NCBI RefSeq assembly: GCF_031932625.1
Contig: NZ_JAVSCK010000001.1
Location: forward strand, 620,001-684,000
Origin: Hwangdonia seohaensis
Lineage (GTDB): Bacteria > Bacteroidota > Bacteroidia > Flavobacteriales > Flavobacteriaceae
DNA length: 64,000 bases
Direction of reading: 5' to 3'
Shown here: positions 1-8,497 of the stretch, piece by piece
Position numbering within the stretch: the stretch's first letter is position 1
How the letters are laid out: each line of letters opens with the position of its first letter
Notes under the pieces: model-generated
The model's database searches: none
What the model saw: only the letters and a program-made list of their open reading frames with translations
Told to the model about the DNA's origin: nothing
Made by a program: the position numbers and the translations under genes

Positions 1-635
1 GTTAAAATCTTGTTTTTAGGGACCCATTCGGTATAAATATCTACCAATGCCTTAACGGCTATTTCTCCTTCTTTCGTAGATTCATCTCCCCCAATTAGTA
101 CACGGTCCGGGTTTAATAAATCTTGCACCGCAGTACCCTCGGCTAAAAATTCTGGATTAGATAAAATTTGAAATTGAACACCATTACCCACATTATCTAA
201 AATACTTTTTATGGCAGATGCTGTTCTTACGGGAAGTGTAGATTTTTCTACAACAATTTTGTCTTGTTTCGCCACTCTGGCGATTTGTCGGGCACACAAT
301 TCAATATATTTTAAATCGGACGCCATCCCTTTTCCTTTACCGTAGGTTTTAGTTGGCGTATTTACCGATATAAATATCATTTCGGCCTCATCTATGGCTT
401 TATCTATTTCTGTAGAAAAGAAAAGGTTTTTGCCTCTGGTTTCTTTCACAATATCGGCTAAACCTAGTTCGAATATGGGTAGCTCATCAAGGTTTTTGGA
501 GTTCCAAGCCGCTATTCTTGCTTCGTTAACATCTACAATGGTAATCTTTATGTTTGGGCATTGTTTGGCTATTACCGCCATGGTTGGGCCACCTACGTAA
601 CCTGCGCCTATACAGCAGATGTTATTTATTTTCAT
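1..635 (-). CDS. ugd: UDP-glucose 6-dehydrogenase, N-terminal part (runs off the window)
   Basis: Oxidises UDP-glucose to UDP-glucuronate with NAD, giving a cytoplasmic precursor for acidic polysaccharide. The 211 visible residues begin MKINNICCIGAGYVGG; the Rossmann glycine motif is at residues 9-15, and the family motif NPEFLAEG is at about 160-167. The sequence resembles the longer, eukaryote-like UGD group, whose members are about 460 residues, so more than half, including the catalytic cysteine region, lies left of position 1. The ATG at 633-635 is 18 bases after the stop of the upstream reductase, so it is probably the distal gene of the polysaccharide operon. A related nucleotide-sugar dehydrogenase cannot be excluded without the C-terminus. 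Confidence 0.88.
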   Translation of the reverse strand, partial: MKINNICCIGAGYVGGPTMAVIAKQCPNIKITIVDVNEARIAAWNSKNLDELPIFELGLADIVKETRGKNLFFSTEIDKAIDEAEMIFISVNTPTKTYGKGKGMASDLKYIELCARQIARVAKQDKIVVEKSTLPVRTASAIKSILDNVGNGVQFQILSNPEFLAEGTAVQDLLNPDRVLIGGDESTKEGEIAVKALVDIYTEWVPKNKIL

Positions 636-653
636 CTTAATTAAATAAAAATT

Positions 654-1550
654 TTAATGTTTGTAAATTTTTTTTAATGTGTTTTGTATTTGATAATTAT
701 TTGAAAAATCTCCAATAACTGAAATTAATTTTTTGTTTGAACCAGTAAGTGTTTTTATTTCGTTTTTTCTAATGAAATCAGGATTTACATTGACGTTTAT
801 TTTATAATTCGCCAAATTTTCCATTGCGCTAATTATATACTTTATATTTACTGCTTTACCACTACAAACATTAATAATATCTGATTTTAAGTTAGAGATT
901 AAAAGCTTTGTGTAACATTCTATAACATAATCGACATCATTAAACTCTCTATAAACATCTATGTTTCCTAAAGAAATATTAGCTTTTTTTTCTTTAAAAT
1001 GCGATACAATTTTAGGAACTAAAAAATGTGACTCTTGCCCTACACCTGTATAATTAAAAGGTCTAGTTATAATTATGTTCTGACTATTAAAATAAGCTTT
1101 TGTCATATTTTCCATAACCAATTTACTGTTCCCATAATGGTTAACGGGTTGCGGGCATAAAGTTTCATCTAATTCACCTTCAATATTACCATAAACAGCA
1201 GCACTACTTGCAATTAGAATTTTATTAGGAATATAGTCTAATTTATTTATTGCTTCGAGTAAATTTATAGTGCCAAAAACATTAACATTATAAATGTTTT
1301 GTTTGTCTTTAGAAGCAACAAAGGAGATAGCTGCCAAATGAATAATATATTCGGGTTTAATCGTCACCAAAATATCACTAATCCGTTCCTCTTTTAAAAT
1401 ATCACAAGGATAGTGATTGGGATTATCTGTTTTTCTAAATGTAGTTCCAAAAACTTCAAATCCTTTTTCCAATAAATGTTTTTCTAGATGAAGTCCTGTA
1501 AAACCATTAATACCTGTTATAAATACTTTTTTCTTAGAACGTTCCTCCAT
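654..1550 (-). CDS. rmd: GDP-6-deoxy-4-keto-mannose reductase-like (RmlD/Rmd-type SDR)
   Basis: Extended short-chain dehydrogenase/reductase of 298 residues. The nucleotide-binding motif TGINGFTG is at about 12-19, the SSAAVYG segment at 115-121, and the catalytic pair Y139-xxx-K143 follows. It lies directly downstream of gmd and overlaps it by 17 bases. It therefore most likely reduces the GDP-4-keto-6-deoxymannose made by Gmd, to GDP-D-rhamnose or GDP-6-deoxy-talose. It lacks an obvious resemblance to the GDP-L-fucose synthase WcaG that would argue for fucose. I chose the ATG at 1548-1550; a longer reading starts with TTG at 1565 and adds only five residues. Product stereochemistry is inference from context. 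Confidence 0.72.
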   Translation of the reverse strand: MEERSKKKVFITGINGFTGLHLEKHLLEKGFEVFGTTFRKTDNPNHYPCDILKEERISDILVTIKPEYIIHLAAISFVASKDKQNIYNVNVFGTINLLEAINKLDYIPNKILIASSAAVYGNIEGELDETLCPQPVNHYGNSKLVMENMTKAYFNSQNIIITRPFNYTGVGQESHFLVPKIVSHFKEKKANISLGNIDVYREFNDVDYVIECYTKLLISNLKSDIINVCSGKAVNIKYIISAMENLANYKINVNVNPDFIRKNEIKTLTGSNKKLISVIGDFSNNYQIQNTLKKIYKH

Positions 1551-2568
1551 TTTGATTTCTTTCAATATCTTTCTTAACCATCATGTCGCAAAGTTCTTGA
1601 AGCGTTGTTTTAGGTTTCCAACCTAGTTTATCATTGGCTCTAGAGGCGTCTCCAATTAGCAAATCCACCTCAGCTGGCCTGTAAAACTTTGGATTTACTT
1701 TAATTAGTGTTTTACCAGTATTTACATCTAGACCAATTTCATTTTCTTCTTTTCCATTCCATTCAACATCCACATCAATAGCTTTAAAGGCTAATGAAAC
1801 GAAATCTCTAACAGTTTGCGTTCTATTTGTAGCTAACACAAAAGTTCCTGGTTCGTCAATTTGTAGCATTTTATACATCCCATCAACATACTCTTTAGCA
1901 TATCCCCAATCTCTTTTAGCATCCAAATTACCCAATTCTAAATGACTTTGTTTTCCTAAATGAATTTTTGCTACTGCATCAGTAATTTTTCTTGTTACGA
2001 ACTCTTTACCTCTTAATGGAGATTCATGGTTAAATAAAATACCGCTAGTGGCGAATAAACCGTAAGACTCTTGATAATTTAGTGTTGCCCAATGCGCAAA
2101 TACTTTTGCAACACCGTATGGGCTTCTTGGGTGAAATGGTGTATTCTCATTTTGAGGAATTGCATGGACTTTTCCAAACATTTCAGATGTTGAGGCTTGA
2201 TAAAATTTAATTTTAGGGTTAATTGTTCTTATAGCTTCAAGTAAATTCATAGCTCCAACCCCTGTAATTTGAGCTGTGGCAATTGGTTGTGTAAAAGAAA
2301 CACCCACAAAACTCTGTGCGGCCAAATTATAAATTTCATCTGGGTCGATTTCTGAAATTATTCTATACGCACTAGATAAATCAATTAAATCGTACTCTAA
2401 TAAGGTTAAATTTGGGTGTTGGTCTATGCCCAATTCTTCAATTCTCCAAAAGTTAGTCGAACTTGTCCTTCTATATGTCCCATAAACTTTATAATCCTTG
2501 TCAAGTAAAAGTTCAGCTAAATATGCAGCGTCTTGACCTGTAATTCCGGTAATTAATGCTTTTTTCAT
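1534..2568 (-). CDS. gmd: GDP-mannose 4,6-dehydratase
   Basis: Converts GDP-D-mannose to GDP-4-keto-6-deoxy-D-mannose, the branch point to GDP-rhamnose, GDP-fucose and related sugars. The 344-residue length fits the family. The protein begins MKKALITGITGQDAAYLAE, typical of Gmd. The catalytic residues T127 and E129 (in STSEMFG) and Y151-xxx-K155 (in SPYGVAK) are all present and spaced as in E. coli Gmd. The NADP-binding RRTSS motif is near 33-38. Translation is probably coupled to the neighbours: one base separates it from the glycosyltransferase upstream, and its end overlaps the reductase downstream. Confidence 0.96.
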   Translation of the reverse strand: MKKALITGITGQDAAYLAELLLDKDYKVYGTYRRTSSTNFWRIEELGIDQHPNLTLLEYDLIDLSSAYRIISEIDPDEIYNLAAQSFVGVSFTQPIATAQITGVGAMNLLEAIRTINPKIKFYQASTSEMFGKVHAIPQNENTPFHPRSPYGVAKVFAHWATLNYQESYGLFATSGILFNHESPLRGKEFVTRKITDAVAKIHLGKQSHLELGNLDAKRDWGYAKEYVDGMYKMLQIDEPGTFVLATNRTQTVRDFVSLAFKAIDVDVEWNGKEENEIGLDVNTGKTLIKVNPKFYRPAEVDLLIGDASRANDKLGWKPKTTLQELCDMMVKKDIERNQNGGTF

Positions 2569-2569
2569 T

Positions 2570-3718
2570 TTATTTTATTTCTTTCCAATTATTATATAAT
2601 CTTTCTACTGTTTCTTTAAATTCATTTTCAAATCTTTTAATGCTAAATCGCTCCGCATTTTTTCTTATAACTTCTTTATTAAACAATGATTCGTTTTTTT
2701 CAAAATAATTTAAAGCTTCTAAAAGTGAGTTTACCTTTTGATTGTCAAAAAATACTCCAGTCTCAGTTTCGGAAATCATGCTTTCACTTGGAAACACTCC
2801 CTTAATAGTTTCAAGAGCTCCCCCTTTTCCAAAGGCAATTACAGGAACTCCACAAGCCTGAGCCTCAATCGGAGCAATCCCAAAATCTTCTTCAGCTGCA
2901 AAGATAAAGGCTCTTGCTCGTTTAATCAATTCTTGCATCTCTTCCTTTTCAACGTATCCTTTTAGATTAATATTTGGGCTTACTAGTTTTTTTATTTTTT
3001 TGTAGTCAGGACCATCTCCAACAACAATTAATTTTTTATCCGTCTTAGAAAAAGCCTCCACAATTAAATCAATCTTTTTATAAGGAACCATTCTTGAGCA
3101 TGTAATATAATAGTCACTAGTTTGTTTAGTTATTGTAAACGATTCTGTATCAACTGGTGGATAAATTACAATAGATTCTTTATTATAAATTTTTTTTATC
3201 CTTTTTCCTACATAATTAGAGATTGCTATATAATGATCTGGTCTATTTGCTGTCGAATAATCCCATAGTCTTAATTTAAACAAGAAATATCTAGCAAAGA
3301 ACCCTTTAATTCCTTTATCTAACTTGGCCTCTTTGATGTATTGTGCGTACAAATCCCATGCATATCTTACAGGAGAATAAACATAAGATATATGTAGTTG
3401 ATTAGGTCTCGTTAAAACTCCTTTTGCAACGGAAGATGAGGAAGAAATAACTAAGTCATAATCTGTTAAATCTAACTGCTCAATCGCAAGAGGAAAAAAT
3501 GGTAAATAGCTCCTATATTTTGTTTTTCCAAATGGAAGCTTTTGGATAAAAGAATTTTTTGTCTGTTTACCCTTTAAAATGATATCTCTATGCTTTTGTG
3601 ATAAATTATCAATTAAAGAAAAATGATCAAAATCACTCCAAATATTCGTAAAACTCTCAACGCACCTTTCTGCTCCGCCATATACGGTGTACCAGTCGTG
3701 AATTAATGCTTTTTTCAT
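2570..3718 (-). CDS. GT4-family glycosyltransferase
   Basis: Retaining GT-B glycosyltransferase of 382 residues, probably a cytoplasmic enzyme adding a sugar to the lipid-linked repeat unit. The C-terminal half carries the GT4 signature E277-x7-E285 in EDFGIAPIEAQACG, followed by VPVIAFGKGGALE. The N-terminus, with IHDWYTVYGGAERC, resembles the WbaZ-like mannosyl/rhamnosyl transferase subgroup. Its start overlaps the stop of the next glycosyltransferase upstream by four bases. A GDP-activated donor made by gmd/rmd next door is a reasonable guess, but donor and acceptor cannot be read from the sequence. Confidence 0.9.
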   Translation of the reverse strand: MKKALIHDWYTVYGGAERCVESFTNIWSDFDHFSLIDNLSQKHRDIILKGKQTKNSFIQKLPFGKTKYRSYLPFFPLAIEQLDLTDYDLVISSSSSVAKGVLTRPNQLHISYVYSPVRYAWDLYAQYIKEAKLDKGIKGFFARYFLFKLRLWDYSTANRPDHYIAISNYVGKRIKKIYNKESIVIYPPVDTESFTITKQTSDYYITCSRMVPYKKIDLIVEAFSKTDKKLIVVGDGPDYKKIKKLVSPNINLKGYVEKEEMQELIKRARAFIFAAEEDFGIAPIEAQACGVPVIAFGKGGALETIKGVFPSESMISETETGVFFDNQKVNSLLEALNYFEKNESLFNKEVIRKNAERFSIKRFENEFKETVERLYNNWKEIK

Positions 3719-4758
3719 AAAATGCCTTCTATTTTTTTAACTAACCTATTTGTCGAATCATTCCAACTAAATCGATTAACATTCTTTTCTCCTTTTTTCT
3801 TTAATTGATTTCTTCTATTCGAATCAATTAATAGTTTTTTAATCGCGTTTTTAATACTTTCAATAGAATGCGGATCGCAGTATTCTACTGAATCCTCATA
3901 TACTTCTGGTAATGAAGTTGTGTTAGATACAACACAAACAGTCCCGCAGGCTTGAGCCTCTAATGGAGGAATGCCAAAACCTTCGAACAAAGAGGCATAA
4001 ATGAATACTTCCGCTCTATTATAAAGTTTAATTAAATCTTCATCACTTAAATAGCCTGTAAAGATAATGTTTCTATTATACTTTTTTTCGTTTAATTCAA
4101 TATTTGAAAACGTTTTGCTTTTTGATCCCACAATAACGAGTTTATAGTCTGAATTCAATTCATTAAATGCTTTGATAACTCTTTGAAGATTTTTTCTAGG
4201 ATCGATTGAAGATACGGTTAAAATAAATTTTTCTTTTTTTAAATTCAAATTCTTAAACTTGACTGAAGGTGCTGCATATATAACATAAATATTATCATTG
4301 CTAATCTTGTATACTTTATGTATATCTTCTTTAACATAATTGCTGTCTGTAATAATCTTCAAAGAGTTCTTTAAACTTAAGGGTATCAAAAGATTATATG
4401 GTTTTTGAAATGAATAAGAAAACCATTCTGGATAATGTTTAAAAGCTAAATCGTATAAAAACATTACTTTCCTTTTATAAAATACCGGTGCTATACCAAC
4501 AAAATTAATTAACAAGGGGTTTTTATTCTTGTTTAAAAATATTGGTAAACTAATCTGTTCCCAAAGTTGCCCTTTTAAATTACCATAAAAAACAATATCT
4601 ATATCGTTATCTAATTTATTTATTATTGTGGCTTTTGGAGCAACCAAAACAATTTTTTTATTTCCTATTTTTTTTGGTAACAAATTGCATATTTCAAAAG
4701 CATATCTTTGAACGCCTGTCATCTTTTGAGTTAAAAACCTAGCATTAATCACTATCAT
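3715..4758 (-). CDS. GT4-family glycosyltransferase
   Basis: Second GT4 enzyme of the cluster, 347 residues. The glycosyltransferase signature is E259-x7-E267 in EGFGIPPLEAQACG, and the nucleotide-binding segment VSSIDPRKNLQRVIKAF is typical of GT4 C-terminal domains. The N-terminus contains TGVQRYAFEIC, seen in many capsule and O-antigen GT4 enzymes. Four-base overlaps with both neighbours (start with the upstream polymerase-like gene, stop with the downstream GT4) indicate coupled translation. With two glycosyltransferases and one glycerophosphotransferase visible, the repeat unit would need further enzymes encoded left of the window or elsewhere. Confidence 0.9.
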   Translation of the reverse strand: MIVINARFLTQKMTGVQRYAFEICNLLPKKIGNKKIVLVAPKATIINKLDNDIDIVFYGNLKGQLWEQISLPIFLNKNKNPLLINFVGIAPVFYKRKVMFLYDLAFKHYPEWFSYSFQKPYNLLIPLSLKNSLKIITDSNYVKEDIHKVYKISNDNIYVIYAAPSVKFKNLNLKKEKFILTVSSIDPRKNLQRVIKAFNELNSDYKLVIVGSKSKTFSNIELNEKKYNRNIIFTGYLSDEDLIKLYNRAEVFIYASLFEGFGIPPLEAQACGTVCVVSNTTSLPEVYEDSVEYCDPHSIESIKNAIKKLLIDSNRRNQLKKKGEKNVNRFSWNDSTNRLVKKIEGIL

Positions 4759-6002
4759 TGTTTGATATTTAAATTAAAATTTTTTAATAAAGTAGAATAA
4801 GCAAATAAACAATTAAACATTACAAATAAAACTATCCCCGTGTTTCTAACTAATATATTTTCAGTTAAAAACGCAATATACATTAAGATTAAAAAATTAA
4901 AATACTCATTGTTTTGGGTTACAATTGCAATTTTTAAAAAATATGCAAATGAGAATAAAATTAAAATAAAACCTATTGCTCCGAATGATAAAATATAATC
5001 TAGATACTGATTGTGGGTATTGTAATTAGTTTTTTGAAATGCACTAGTATCAAATTTCTTATAACACTCATTTAATTTTTGCTGTAAATCGGCTGGAGCA
5101 AAGCCTATAATTGCCGATTCATTAATTAACGACAAGGAGCAATTATAAATGGCCATCCTTAAGTTAAACGAATTATAGTAGTCTCCTTTAGGATAAATGT
5201 ACTTGGTATTAACAATTTCAATTACTCGTTTTTTAATAGGAGATACGTAAGCTAAAACAGCAAAACCTGAGATTGACAACACTATTATTATAACTAATTT
5301 CCTTTTATTTTTGATTTCTTGATAAGCTAATAAAACCCCAACAATCAATATGGCTATAATCACGCCTCTAGAGCTCGCAATAACAATTCCAATTGTTAAC
5401 ATCAAAAACAAAAAAATATTAAGTCTACGATTTTTGAATCTGTTGTAAAAAAGCAATAATAATCCTATTCCTAAAATTAGTGAAAAATATATAGCATGTT
5501 CTCCAATAATTGGCGTCAATTCAATAGTCTCTCTAAGTTTTATATTTATAAAATAAGTGTTTTGTTGATTATAAATACTTTTAAGATTAATGAGTATATA
5601 TAATATTGTAAAAATTACAGAAATAGAACATGATATAATATACGTTTTAATGAAGTTTTTTATTTGCAGATGTGATTTAAAGGGTTTTAAAATAAAAACC
5701 GTAAACGGAATTACTAAAAACGATAAATTCTTTTCAATTAGTTTAATGCCGAGTGATAAGTCTTCAGTCCAAATTAAAGCAATCAAATAAAACAAAAAAG
5801 GAGTTGTAAATAAAAAAAACAAAAACCATTCCTTTTTGACCATTGTGTTTTTTTCTTGGTTAGTTAATCTAAAAGAAATTATAGAAAAAAAAACGAACAG
5901 CATGATTGCTATACTAACCAAAGGTAAAGAGAGTAAAGGAAGTAGAGCTAACAAGTACAAGAATATCTTGCTTGCTTTTAATACGTAGTTAGGGATTTTC
6001 AT
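4755..6002 (-). CDS. O-antigen polymerase/ligase-like membrane protein (Wzy_C type)
   Basis: Polytopic inner-membrane protein of 415 residues with about ten or eleven hydrophobic segments. A large external loop at about residues 250-330 contains the Wzy/WaaL-type segment with NYNTHNQYLDYILSFG. Such proteins either polymerise lipid-linked repeat units (Wzy) or ligate polysaccharide to an acceptor (WaaL). The gene overlaps the similar upstream gene by 14 bases. Having two proteins of this type side by side suggests one polymerase and one ligase, but the sequence does not tell which is which. Confidence 0.82.
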   Translation of the reverse strand: MKIPNYVLKASKIFLYLLALLPLLSLPLVSIAIMLFVFFSIISFRLTNQEKNTMVKKEWFLFFLFTTPFLFYLIALIWTEDLSLGIKLIEKNLSFLVIPFTVFILKPFKSHLQIKNFIKTYIISCSISVIFTILYILINLKSIYNQQNTYFINIKLRETIELTPIIGEHAIYFSLILGIGLLLLFYNRFKNRRLNIFLFLMLTIGIVIASSRGVIIAILIVGVLLAYQEIKNKRKLVIIIVLSISGFAVLAYVSPIKKRVIEIVNTKYIYPKGDYYNSFNLRMAIYNCSLSLINESAIIGFAPADLQQKLNECYKKFDTSAFQKTNYNTHNQYLDYILSFGAIGFILILFSFAYFLKIAIVTQNNEYFNFLILMYIAFLTENILVRNTGIVLFVMFNCLFAYSTLLKNFNLNIKQ

Positions 6003-7257
6003 TTACCCGTTTGTTATAGTTAAATGCATAAGGTATAGCTAAATAAACCCAAATGAATAACATTATAAAAGAAGGAAATGCGTTAAAAGAAATCAAAATA
6101 GCAATAACTCCTCCAGTTATAAAATCATTTTTATTTTTGATTGCCACAAATAAGGTTTTTACTAAAAAAAACATAAAAAAAACAAACCCAACTACACCAT
6201 ACTCAGACCATACTTCTAAATATACATTGTTTGTTATAGCCCTCTTATTAGTTCTTGCAATATAATTATCAAACCATTTAGATGGGTTTTTTACTACGGT
6301 TTCATAATCATTATAATAATCATAATGAAGCGCATAGTTATATGGACCTACACCAATAAATGGGTTATATAAACCTTGTTTAAAAGCAATTCTACCAGTA
6401 AGATATCTATCTACTTTAGAAAAGTTATCATTAGTAAGATGACTAACAGGTTGAAATATTTTTCCTTTAACATAACGCTGAAAAAACTCTGTTTTTGCAG
6501 AAAAAATAACCGCCATTAAAATTAAAGGGTAAACAATCAAAATTTTGCCTGTGAACATTTTTTTTCTGTAAATATAAACCAATGTTAAACACCCACTTAC
6601 AATAGAAATCGTGGACATAGTTGTAATAATTGTAAACATTAAAAACCAACCTACTTTTGTTTTACCTCTAAAAAAGGCAATTAATGAAGATAATATTAAA
6701 AATAGGCCGAAAAAATTACCTTCTTTAAAAGTGCCACATCTAATTATCCCAAATAAATTTTGGGGATTTGATTCCATCCCAAATAGCTTTATATAAGGTA
6801 ACCCGAGCGCTGAAAAAACAAACAAATACCATGAGTATGAACTTGCAATAACAGCTCCTAAAACCCAAAACTTTAAAATCCTTTTGTTTCTTGAAATAAA
6901 ATATATACTAATAAAAAAAGCTGTTATATTTAAAATTATATAACAAAACCTTAAAAAACTATCTCCAATAGCACTTATTCTGAATGGTATCTGTTTTAAA
7001 GGATAATCATACTGCCAGAAGCTATTTATCATAAATGACAGAAGTGCCCATAATAAGAAAAGAAATATGGCCTTGTTATTTATAATAAAGTGTAAATATT
7101 CTTTAGGCACATACCCAATAAAAAAGTATATTCCAATCATTACTATTAGTAATATTTCTGACACTTTTAAAGGGAATCCCACATTCAGTGTAAGAGCTTG
7201 CGTAAAAGGCAGGAAAAACAAGAACAAGCAAAAAAATGTAGCAATTTTGACTTTCAT
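5989..7257 (-). CDS. O-antigen polymerase/ligase-like membrane protein
   Basis: Second Wzy/WaaL-like protein, 422 residues, with roughly ten to eleven predicted membrane segments. The periplasmic loop before the last segments holds GVGPYNYALHYDYYNDY and then TNNVYLEVWSEYGVVGF, the usual position of the Wzy_C signature. It shares architecture but little obvious sequence with the downstream paralogue. The start ATG at 7255-7257 is 26 bases after the glycerophosphotransferase stop. Likely role is polymerisation of the repeat unit exported by the Wzx-like protein at 8498-9751. Confidence 0.82.
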   Translation of the reverse strand: MKVKIATFFCLFLFFLPFTQALTLNVGFPLKVSEILLIVMIGIYFFIGYVPKEYLHFIINNKAIFLFLLWALLSFMINSFWQYDYPLKQIPFRISAIGDSFLRFCYIILNITAFFISIYFISRNKRILKFWVLGAVIASSYSWYLFVFSALGLPYIKLFGMESNPQNLFGIIRCGTFKEGNFFGLFLILSSLIAFFRGKTKVGWFLMFTIITTMSTISIVSGCLTLVYIYRKKMFTGKILIVYPLILMAVIFSAKTEFFQRYVKGKIFQPVSHLTNDNFSKVDRYLTGRIAFKQGLYNPFIGVGPYNYALHYDYYNDYETVVKNPSKWFDNYIARTNKRAITNNVYLEVWSEYGVVGFVFFMFFLVKTLFVAIKNKNDFITGGVIAILISFNAFPSFIMLFIWVYLAIPYAFNYNKRVNENP

Positions 7258-7283
7258 TATTGACTTATTAAATATTTTTTTTA

Positions 7284-8489
7284 CTATACAGTGTCAAAGT
7301 ATTCCACAAATCCAAACATATTAAATTTATTATTCCTTTTTTTTGCAAAATCATCGTTATCTTCAGAAATATTTGAGATAACTTTGATTGTTGATTTCCA
7401 TGACCTACATATTGGCCCAATCTCCAAGGTTTCAAAGTCATAGTAAAACTGAGCTTTATTGGTGTACTCTTCTAAATCATGACACATAAATATTATTGGT
7501 CTATCCAATAACAAAAAATCAAAGAAAACACTTGAATAATCAGTTATTAATACATCAGTAAATTTAAGTAACGGATATGGGTCAGAGTTTGGGTATATTA
7601 AAATATTGTTAAATCCTTTTGTAATTCCTTTAAGTAAGTCAAAATCTAAAAAATGAGCTTTAATCACAAATATACTATTCGTTTTTCTACAAAAAGCATC
7701 CATTTTTTTCATGTTCAACCCAGAGTCTTTAATTACGTCTATTATTGTTTTATTAAATTGTTTTCTTTGGGTTGGCAACCATGAAATAATGCATTTATAT
7801 TTACTCCTAAGCTCTAAAAGCATTTTCTTTTCTGGAAAGAAAGTTTCGCTTAATTCAAAGGTTTCTTCAAAACAGAATGTTCTAGGCTGTTGCGATAATA
7901 CAATATTATCTTCTATCTTATTATTTCTAAATGACTTAGAAAATGGTTCTACATAATTATCCTTTGCTCTTTTAGAGGGTGCCATTAAAACATCGCACTT
8001 CATATAATATGCATATGGCAACCATTTGGAAATAAAAAGTTTTACTTTGCCAGAAAGATTGTCGTCCATCCAATCCCCTCCATACCCAATTTTTCTTAAC
8101 GGCATCCCGTGCCATAATTGAACAATTTTTGCTCCTCCAATTAAGGCTCCATTAATATCGTCTAATTGGTGAGACAAATAGGCTTTTGACGCTCTTAAGG
8201 CTGTATAAGCGCCTCCAAAAGAATATAAGAATTTTACTGGTAAACCTTTTGAATTTAGTTCTCTAACAACATCTCTGCTCTTTGTTAGCCAAATTAGATT
8301 TAAACCACTCTTGTCTCTGTTATAGTACTTTAAGTAAAAATACTTTGAATTGTCTGCAAAATATTTTCCTAATGAAGACCCGATTACAATTAGACCTTTT
8401 TTCTTTGGAAAAAAAATAGAAATATAATAAATAGGCAGCCCTATCACTGTTTTTAATATTATCTTTAATCGTCTGAGAGCTGTTTTCAT
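7284..8489 (-). CDS. CDP-glycerol glycerophosphotransferase (TagB/TagF family)
   Basis: Transfers glycerol phosphate (or a related polyol phosphate) from a CDP-activated donor. The 401-residue protein has an N-terminal hydrophobic, membrane-associating segment (about 11-28). The family motif LWHGMPLRKIG contains H127, and the C-terminal motif DYSSVFFDF begins at about 317, followed by RPIIF. These are the conserved blocks of TagB/TagF-type enzymes from Gram-positive teichoic acid synthesis. The CDP-glycerol-making enzyme lies two genes upstream at 9790-10227, which supports glycerol phosphate as substrate. Whether it adds a single glycerol phosphate to a sugar or builds a chain is not visible; the short single-domain form favours single additions. 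Confidence 0.87.
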   Translation of the reverse strand: MKTALRRLKIILKTVIGLPIYYISIFFPKKKGLIVIGSSLGKYFADNSKYFYLKYYNRDKSGLNLIWLTKSRDVVRELNSKGLPVKFLYSFGGAYTALRASKAYLSHQLDDINGALIGGAKIVQLWHGMPLRKIGYGGDWMDDNLSGKVKLFISKWLPYAYYMKCDVLMAPSKRAKDNYVEPFSKSFRNNKIEDNIVLSQQPRTFCFEETFELSETFFPEKKMLLELRSKYKCIISWLPTQRKQFNKTIIDVIKDSGLNMKKMDAFCRKTNSIFVIKAHFLDFDLLKGITKGFNNILIYPNSDPYPLLKFTDVLITDYSSVFFDFLLLDRPIIFMCHDLEEYTNKAQFYYDFETLEIGPICRSWKSTIKVISNISEDNDDFAKKRNNKFNMFGFVEYFDTV

Positions 8490-8497
8490 TAAAACAT

